Origin: Anaerolineaceae bacterium
Lineage (GTDB): Bacteria; Chloroflexota; Anaerolineae; Anaerolineales; Villigracilaceae
Length of the DNA: 11,702 nucleotides
Assembly (NCBI GenBank): GCA_009885445.1
Contig: VFKQ01000322.1
Coordinates: 1-11,702, forward strand
Direction: 5' to 3'
Part shown: piece by piece, positions 6,965 to 11,702 of the stretch
Layout: the number at the start of each line of letters is the position of its first letter
How positions within the stretch are numbered: position 1 is the first letter of the stretch
Program-made: the position numbers and the translations under genes
The notes under the pieces: generated by a model
The model's input: only the letters and a program-made list of their open reading frames with translations
Told to the model about the DNA's origin: nothing
Database searches by the model: none

Positions 6965-7059
6965 TATTTCTCCGTTGTTTTTCAAATTTTACCACCCGCA
7001 TCTTGAGCCGTGCATATTGAGACGGGGACAAACTCGCACTATGAGAATGAGATTAACTC

Positions 7060-7087
7060 TTGACAGGTATACAATATTGTATACAAT
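7060..7087 (+). promoter_or_regulatory. Sigma-70-type promoter of the gntR gene
   Basis: A perfect -35 TTGACA (7060-7065) and a -10 TACAAT (7082-7087) are separated by 16 bp. Transcription would begin near 7094, giving a leader of about 23 bases to ATG 7117. The spacer and -10 are covered by the palindromic operator, so repression by blocking RNA polymerase is expected. Confidence 0.75.
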
Positions 7088-7088
7088 A
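7067..7088. promoter_or_regulatory. Overlapping double palindromic operator, probably for the GntR/FCD regulator
   Basis: GTATACAATATTGTATAC (7067-7084) is a perfect 18-bp palindrome. TATTGTATACAATA (7075-7088) is a second perfect palindrome overlapping it, because GTATACAATA is repeated directly 12 bp apart. TTGT/ACAA half-sites around a short centre are typical of FadR-family (FCD) GntR operators. The site lies on the regulator's own promoter, which implies autoregulation. Confidence 0.7.
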
Positions 7089-7116
7089 CGGGCGAGTTCA
7101 AAAACACAGCACATAT

Positions 7117-7791
7117 ATGAAGCAAAACCCCTCCCCTCTGAGCGATGATGTCTTCAACACTCTGAAAGAGCGGATTATTCATTGGAAATATCCGCCGGGC
7201 CATCGCTTTACCGAGGAGGCGCTGGTGGAGGAGTTTGGGGTCAGCCGCAGTCCTGTGCGCGAAGCGTTGCGCATGTTAGTGGAAAACGGGCTGGTGGATA
7301 AGGAGCCGCGCAAAGGCTACAACGTCAAACAGCCGGATCTGCGCGAGATCCATGAACTGTACGAGGTACGTTTGGCACTGGAAGTGTACGCAGTGGAAAT
7401 GCTGGCAAAAAATGGAATGCCGATGGAAACACGCGAAAAACTTTACGCCACCTGGAAAAAAGCCTTGGACGCCGCGCCTCACCCCCTCGCGAATTTTGCC
7501 GAGCAGGACGAGGAGTTCCACGAGTCACTGGTGGCGGCCACTAATAATAAATCCCTGTTGCAATATCTGCATAACATAGATGAGCGCCTGCATATCATCC
7601 GCATGATGGACATCACCAGTAGTGACCGCCTGCGCGCCACCTGCGAACAGCACCTGCACATTCTGGATTGCATCAAAAACAATGCCGTGGATGGCGCGCG
7701 CGAGTGGCTCACGCTGAACATTCAAGACGGACGCGAATTCGTCGAACAGGCTGTGAAAGCAGCGCTGGCAAAAGCCTATTTGGGTATTTAG
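7117..7791 (+). CDS. GntR-family transcriptional regulator, FCD (FadR) subfamily
   Basis: This 224-residue regulator has an N-terminal winged helix (about 8-75) with EEALVEEFGVSRSPVREALR (33-52) as the helix-turn-helix and a GLVDKEPRKGYNV wing. An all-helical FCD ligand domain spans about 76-215. The usual FCD metal ligands are present at Asp131 and His135 (DEEFH) and His179 (EQHLHIL). The later His of the usual LreHl motif is Asn201 (LTLNI), so metal binding may be altered or lost. ATG 7117 is chosen although no Shine-Dalgarno precedes it; an in-frame TTG at 7060 is the -35 box and cannot be the start. Forty-five bases separate it from the hydrolase gene, with which it probably forms an operon of four or more genes. 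It likely represses this operon until a pathway compound binds; control of the divergent thiolase is possible but not shown. Confidence 0.9.
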   Translation: MKQNPSPLSDDVFNTLKERIIHWKYPPGHRFTEEALVEEFGVSRSPVREALRMLVENGLVDKEPRKGYNVKQPDLREIHELYEVRLALEVYAVEMLAKNGMPMETREKLYATWKKALDAAPHPLANFAEQDEEFHESLVAATNNKSLLQYLHNIDERLHIIRMMDITSSDRLRATCEQHLHILDCIKNNAVDGAREWLTLNIQDGREFVEQAVKAALAKAYLGI

Positions 7792-7836
7792 CCAGCGTTT
7801 TGTTTTTAATCCCCACCACATTTCAAGGAGTGAAAA

Positions 7837-8520
7837 ATGCGCAACGGAAAAATTAAAGCGGAACCGTACGACCTGGATTTCGATCTCGACAGCACCGCGC
7901 TGGTGATGATCGACATGCAAAGGGACTTTGTGGAGCCGGGCGGCTTTGGGGAATCGCTGGGCAATGATGTGTCGCTGCTGCGAAGTTCGATTGAGCCGTG
8001 CAAGGAAGTTCTGGAGACGGCGCGCAAGGCGGGCATGTTCATCATCCACACTCGCGAGGGTCATCGCCCAGACCTGGCGGACCTGCAACCCGCAAAGAAA
8101 GCGCGCGGTAACCCAACACGCAAAATCGGCGACCCGGGACCGATGGGGCGGCTACTTGTGCGTGGTGAGCCTGGTCACGAGATCATTCCCGAACTCGCTC
8201 CGCTCCCCGGCGAACCGGTGATTGACAAGCCCGGCAAGGGCGCATTTTACGAGACCGACCTGCTCGGCATCCTGCGCAATCGCAACATCAAAAAGTTGAT
8301 CGTGTGCGGCGTGACGACTGAAGTGTGCGTGCATACCACCGTCCGCGAGGCGAACGATCGCGGCTTCGATGCCCTCGTCCCCGAGGATTGCACCGCGTCC
8401 TACTTCCCCGAATACAAGCGCGTCGCCCTAGAAATGATCAAAGCACAGGGCGGCATCTTCGGCTGGGTCAGCAACTCGGACAATGTCACCAGCGCAATTG
8501 AAGCGGCCGCCAAGAAATAG
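7837..8520 (+). CDS. Isochorismatase-like cysteine amidohydrolase, biuret hydrolase-like
   Basis: This 227-residue enzyme of the isochorismatase-like (cysteine hydrolase) superfamily shows the triad Asp26 (VMIDMQRDF), Lys131 (IDKPGKGAF) and Cys164 (VTTEVCVHTT). From memory, several blocks match biuret amidohydrolase (BiuH) of Rhizobium almost residue for residue: IIHTREGHRPDLADL (69-83), IGDPGP (97-102), RGEPG, DKPGKG, REANDRG (170-176) and QGGIFGWVSNS (204-214). BiuH converts biuret to allophanate and ammonia in cyanuric acid breakdown. RutB-type ureidoacrylate hydrolases are the nearest alternative. It is cytosolic, with no signal peptide. AAGGAG (7825-7830) lies 6 bases before the ATG. It sits between a GntR regulator and two NCS2-type permeases, which fits uptake and hydrolysis of an amide nitrogen source. 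No allophanate hydrolase is in the window, so the substrate remains a prediction. Confidence 0.85.
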   Translation: MRNGKIKAEPYDLDFDLDSTALVMIDMQRDFVEPGGFGESLGNDVSLLRSSIEPCKEVLETARKAGMFIIHTREGHRPDLADLQPAKKARGNPTRKIGDPGPMGRLLVRGEPGHEIIPELAPLPGEPVIDKPGKGAFYETDLLGILRNRNIKKLIVCGVTTEVCVHTTVREANDRGFDALVPEDCTASYFPEYKRVALEMIKAQGGIFGWVSNSDNVTSAIEAAAKK

Positions 8521-8559
8521 CCTGTGAACAATCATCCTTTCGATTTCAAGGAGTGAGCC

Positions 8560-10128
8560 ATGCAAAACAAATCCGCGATGCAAGCGCCGCTGTGGGTTCC
8601 AGGAGATTGGAACGCCTTCTTCGGCCTCGGCACGAATAGCCTGCTCAACATCCTTGTACTTTCCGGCTTGCTGTTGGGCGTGGTGGGAATGCCTGCCGAG
8701 ATTGTATTTGGCAGAATCGTTCCCGCTGTTGGCCTGATGCTCTTTTTGAGCAACATTTACTACGGCTTCATGGCGCGGCGACTCGCTCAAAAAGAAGGCC
8801 GCACAGATGTGACAGCGATGCCCGCCGGGCCGAGCGTGCCGCACATGTTCATTGTGGTCTTCGTGATTATGTTGCCGGTCAGAATCGCCACAGGAGATCC
8901 CGTTTTAGCCTGGCAGGTAGGACTCGCCTGGGCCTTCATCGAGGGACTGGTCAACCTGAGCGGCGCGTTCATCGCGCCCTTCATCCGCAAATTGACTCCG
9001 CGTGCCGCCCTGCTCGGCACTTTGGCGGGCGTCTCCATCGCGTTCATCGCAATCCGTCCGGGCATGCAAATTTTGGATCCTTATCCGTGGATCGGACTCG
9101 TCTGTCTCGCCATCGTGCTCGGTGGCTGGTTCGCGGGCGTGGTCTTTCCGGGTCGGATTCCTGCGGGCCTGGTTGCCATCGGCGTCGGCTCGATTCTCGC
9201 CTGGGGCGCGACTCTGTTCGGCTTTGCGCACGTCATGGACGCCGCCGCGCTGAAAGAATCATTCGGGGGTCTTGGGCTTTCGCTTCCCTTGCCTGAAATT
9301 GGCAACCTGATTGCGGGCTTTAAAAACATCGCGCCTCTTCTCGTCACCGCCATTCCCTTCGGCGTGTACGATTTCATCGAAGCCATGGACAACGTTGAAA
9401 GCGCCTCCGCCGCCGGCGATGAGTACAACCTGCGCGAAGTTCTCCTTGTCGACGGCGTCAACAGCATCATCGGCACCGTGCTCGGCAGTCCCTTCCCCAA
9501 TGCGGTCTACATCGGCCACCCGGGCTGGAAGGCTGTCGGTGGTCGAATCGGTTACTCACTTGCGACCGGCGCGCTGGTTATCACCGTGACTTTTCTTAAT
9601 ATCGTGCCCGTCCTGTTGAATCTGATTCCGCTTGTCGCGATTCTGCCCATCCTGCTTTACATCGGCGCGTTGATCGGCGCGCAGGCCTTCCAGGCCACGC
9701 CACGCAGTCATGCGCCCGCGGTGATTCTGGCCCTCGTCCCGCACTTCGCAGCCTGGGGTAAGACTCAAGTGGACGGTGCGCTAAACGCGGCTGGCGCAAA
9801 CGCCGCTGACTTGATCGAACAAATGGCTGGTAACGGCGTGCTCTACGAAGGCATGACAAAACTCGGCGGCGGCGCGATTCTGAGCGGACTCATCCTCGGC
9901 GCCATCGCAGTCTTCCTGATCGACGGGAAACCAAAACTCGCCTCCGCCTACGCGTTTGCGGGCGCAATACTTGCTTACTTCGGCTTCATCCACGCCGAGG
10001 CAGTGCAATTCGGTAATAACGGTCTGCCCACTGGAATCACCATCGGTTACCTGCTCGTAGCATTGTTATGCTACACCTTCGCCTACCTGCCGCGCGAAAA
10101 AATGGATATTGAATACAACCAGAAATAA
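8560..10128 (+). CDS. NCS2-type (xanthine/uracil-like) permease 1
   Basis: This 522-residue integral membrane protein has about 12-14 hydrophobic segments and resembles the NCS2/AzgA-like nucleobase permeases. Visible blocks are WVPGDWNAFFGLGTN (12-26), GRTDVTAMPAGPSVPHM (80-96), the acidic pair region FIEAMDNVESASAAGDEYN (272-290) and GSPFPNAVYIGHPGW (309-323). The last block stands where AzgA-type carriers have a TSYIES-like sequence, so substrate contacts probably differ from those of purine carriers. The Glu/Asp in IEAMD would be the proton/substrate-coupling acidic residue by analogy. AAGGAG (8548-8553) lies 6 bases before the ATG, within a 14-base leader identical to that of the hydrolase gene. 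It follows the hydrolase by 39 bases and is co-oriented with a paralogue. Predicted role: inner-membrane uptake of the hydrolase substrate or a related ureide. Substrate unproven. Confidence 0.85.
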   Translation: MQNKSAMQAPLWVPGDWNAFFGLGTNSLLNILVLSGLLLGVVGMPAEIVFGRIVPAVGLMLFLSNIYYGFMARRLAQKEGRTDVTAMPAGPSVPHMFIVVFVIMLPVRIATGDPVLAWQVGLAWAFIEGLVNLSGAFIAPFIRKLTPRAALLGTLAGVSIAFIAIRPGMQILDPYPWIGLVCLAIVLGGWFAGVVFPGRIPAGLVAIGVGSILAWGATLFGFAHVMDAAALKESFGGLGLSLPLPEIGNLIAGFKNIAPLLVTAIPFGVYDFIEAMDNVESASAAGDEYNLREVLLVDGVNSIIGTVLGSPFPNAVYIGHPGWKAVGGRIGYSLATGALVITVTFLNIVPVLLNLIPLVAILPILLYIGALIGAQAFQATPRSHAPAVILALVPHFAAWGKTQVDGALNAAGANAADLIEQMAGNGVLYEGMTKLGGGAILSGLILGAIAVFLIDGKPKLASAYAFAGAILAYFGFIHAEAVQFGNNGLPTGITIGYLLVALLCYTFAYLPREKMDIEYNQK

Positions 10129-10147
10129 GGCAGTCAACCCCATCGGA

Positions 10148-10173
10148 ATTTCCCCTGGTCTTCAGGGTGAAAT
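10148..10173 (+). other. Intergenic stem-loop between the two permease genes
   Basis: ATTTCCCCTG (10148-10157) pairs with CAGGGTGAAAT (10163-10173) around loop GTCTT, leaving one bulged T (10168), for a 10-bp stem. No T-tract follows, so it is not a complete intrinsic terminator. It could set the relative expression of the two permeases by mRNA processing or stability. Confidence 0.45.
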
Positions 10174-10200
10174 CAAAACCAACTCACAGAGGAGAATTGT

Positions 10201-11702
10201 ATGGCAACAAAATCCAAATCCAATGCACCCGTGGGCAAATCCATGCCCAAATGGTGGGTGCCCGGTGACCTGAACGGATTCTTCGGGCTTGCAACCAACA
10301 GTCTCGCCAACACTTTGGTGGCTGTCGGCCTGATGCAATACGTCATCGGCTTCCCCACCGAGATTCTGCTCGGCAGAATCGTGCCGGGACTGGTGCTCTC
10401 GCTCGCCTTCGGCAATATTTACTTTGCCTGGATGGCCTATCGACTGGGCGTGAAGGAAGGCCGCGATGATGTGACCGCCGTGCCCTACGGCATCTCCGTC
10501 CCGCATTACTTCCTGATCACCTTCGCCGTCATGCTTCCGCTAAAGAACGGTGGCGCGAGTTTTGAAATGCTTTGGGCCGTCGGTGTGGCCTGGTGTTTCG
10601 TTCACGCCATCATCGCAACCATCGGCGCCTTCGTTGGTCCGACTATGCAAAAATTGACTCCGCGCGCGGCCATGCTCGGCACGCTCGCTGGCGTTGCGAT
10701 CACCTACATCGCCATGGGCGCGGCCTTCAGCGCCTTCAGCGTATCCTGGCTGAGCATGGTGTCTTTCGGCATCATCTTCGTCGGCTGGCTGGCGAATGTA
10801 CAGTTCCCCGGCAAACTTCCTGCTGGCCTCGTGGCTGTCATCATTGGCGTCGTCGTCGGTTGGCTTTCCGGCTACATGGATCCGACCGCATTCTCCAGTG
10901 CTCTTGCGGGCGCGTCTTTTAACTTCCCGTTGCCCGTGCTCCAACCCGTGATTGAGGGCTTGGGATTCTTGTTCAGTGCGGCTGGTCTGCCCATTTTGAC
11001 GACAGCCATCCCGCTGGCGATTTACTTGTTCCTCGAATCGCTCAACAACGTTGAGTCCGCCCTCGCTGGCGGCGACACCTACGACACCCGCGAAGCCATG
11101 CTCGCCGCGGCTGGCGGAACCGCCGTCGCCTCGCTATTCGGCTCGCCCTTCCCCACCCTCATCTACATCGGCCACCCGGGCTGGAAGTCCGTCGGCTCGC
11201 GCGTCGGCTACTCCTGGCTCACCGGTGTGACCATGTTTGTTTTGGGTATCTTCGGCTTGTTGGGTATTCTCTCGGCGGTCATCCCCGTCGTGGCGATTCT
11301 GCCCATCCTCGTTTACATTGGCATGTTGATCACCGCGCAGGCCTTCAATGCCAGCCCGCGACGTCATGCACCTGCGGTGGCCATTGCCATCATTCCATGG
11401 ATCGCGGACTATGTCACCACGCAGGTTAATAACGCACTAGGCGCGGCTGGCACAAACGCCGCCACCCTCGGCATCGGCACACTTAAGGGCGCGGGCGTGG
11501 CCTACGATGGCATGACCGTCCTCGGCGCAGGCTCGATTCTCGTCGGTATGATTCTCGGCGCCATCGTGGCCTTCGTCATTGACCGCAATTGGAGAGGCGC
11601 CATCGGCTACACCCTCTTCGGTGCGGCCAGTGCGTGGTTCGGTTTCATCCACAGCACCCAACTGCGCTTCGTCCCCAACGGTCCGTTCAACTTTAGCGAC
11701 CC
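10201..11702 (+). CDS. NCS2-type permease 2 (paralogue of permease 1; 3' end outside window)
   Basis: The frame is open for 500 codons from ATG 10201 to the window edge with no stop. It is paralogous to the preceding gene across its whole length: WWVPGDLNGFFGLATN (18-33), GRDDVTAVPYGISVPH (87-102), KLTPRAAMLGTLAGV (151-165), LFLESLNNVESALAGGD (276-292), GSPFPTLIYIGHPGW (314-328) and AYDGMTVLGAGS (434-445) all have counterparts at similar positions. By comparison with permease 1 (522 residues) only the last few dozen residues are missing. A strong AGAGGAGA (10188-10195) precedes the start. The gene begins 72 bases after permease 1, so it is probably in the same operon. Divergence is strongest in the N-terminus and in the loop near 230-245, which may reflect a different substrate or a heteromeric pair. 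Substrate unknown; a ureide or nucleobase-like compound is likely by family and context. Confidence 0.85.
   Translation, partial: MATKSKSNAPVGKSMPKWWVPGDLNGFFGLATNSLANTLVAVGLMQYVIGFPTEILLGRIVPGLVLSLAFGNIYFAWMAYRLGVKEGRDDVTAVPYGISVPHYFLITFAVMLPLKNGGASFEMLWAVGVAWCFVHAIIATIGAFVGPTMQKLTPRAAMLGTLAGVAITYIAMGAAFSAFSVSWLSMVSFGIIFVGWLANVQFPGKLPAGLVAVIIGVVVGWLSGYMDPTAFSSALAGASFNFPLPVLQPVIEGLGFLFSAAGLPILTTAIPLAIYLFLESLNNVESALAGGDTYDTREAMLAAAGGTAVASLFGSPFPTLIYIGHPGWKSVGSRVGYSWLTGVTMFVLGIFGLLGILSAVIPVVAILPILVYIGMLITAQAFNASPRRHAPAVAIAIIPWIADYVTTQVNNALGAAGTNAATLGIGTLKGAGVAYDGMTVLGAGSILVGMILGAIVAFVIDRNWRGAIGYTLFGAASAWFGFIHSTQLRFVPNGPFNFSD

Noticed and set aside
6501..7031. A 176-codon minus-strand frame overlapping the thiolase start
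   Set aside because: It is a frame-shifted shadow of the thiolase N-terminus, Arg/His-rich and low in hydrophobics; the thiolase frame carries the catalytic motifs.
7060..7116. N-terminal extension of the GntR protein from a TTG at 7060
   Set aside because: The TTG is part of the -35 box TTGACA and the added codons would be the operator and -10; ATG 7117 lies downstream of the expected transcription start.
7525..8088. A 187-codon minus-strand frame across the gntR-hydrolase junction
   Set aside because: It is antisense to the FCD domain and to the hydrolase start, both well supported, and would cover the hydrolase ribosome binding site.

Overview
The window (11.7 kb, moderately GC-rich, densely coded) looks like the chromosome of an environmental bacterium. 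Gene content and style (lipoproteins with Asp-box propellers, FGE-like domains fused to P-loop NTPases, a PcaF-type thiolase, FCD regulators) would fit Chloroflexota, class Anaerolineae. That is an inference from general resemblance; no marker gene is present. No rRNA, tRNA, IS element, integrase, reverse transcriptase or CRISPR array was seen. No gene-free stretch exceeds about 150 bases.

Left block (1-3459, all minus strand): a viroplasmin/RNase H1 protein, then a separately promoted three-gene unit. The unit consists of an antitoxin, a RelE-type toxin overlapping it by 8 bases, and, 10 bases on, a gene of at least 745 codons that runs off the left edge. That last gene fuses a KAP-family P-loop NTPase to a C-terminal FGE-sulfatase/C-type-lectin-like domain. 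The domain lacks both cysteines of the formylglycine-generating active site. Its last part has the spacing and codon pattern seen in variable regions of diversity-generating retroelement (DGR) targets. This is the most interesting element of the window: a possible TA-linked conflict or signalling NTPase with a potentially diversified recognition domain.

Middle block (3505-6964, minus strand): two tandem lipoproteins, an Asp-box beta-propeller followed by an FG-GAP-like/Gmad2 protein. The second ends inside a perfect 19-bp-stem palindrome. Upstream of them lies a thiolase of the beta-ketoadipyl-CoA type. Between the thiolase and the propeller gene sits a palindromic array of 7-mers spaced exactly 10 bp apart, followed on the minus strand by T-tracts, which probably serves as the thiolase terminator.

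Right block (7060-11702, plus strand): a GntR/FCD regulator with a clear promoter overlapped by a double palindromic operator. Next come an isochorismatase-like amidohydrolase closely resembling biuret hydrolase and two paralogous NCS2-type permeases, the second cut by the right edge. The block reads as a regulated uptake-and-hydrolysis operon for a nitrogen-rich amide or cyclic ureide, with biuret or a related compound as the best guess. The GntR gene is divergent from the thiolase across a 152-base intergenic region.
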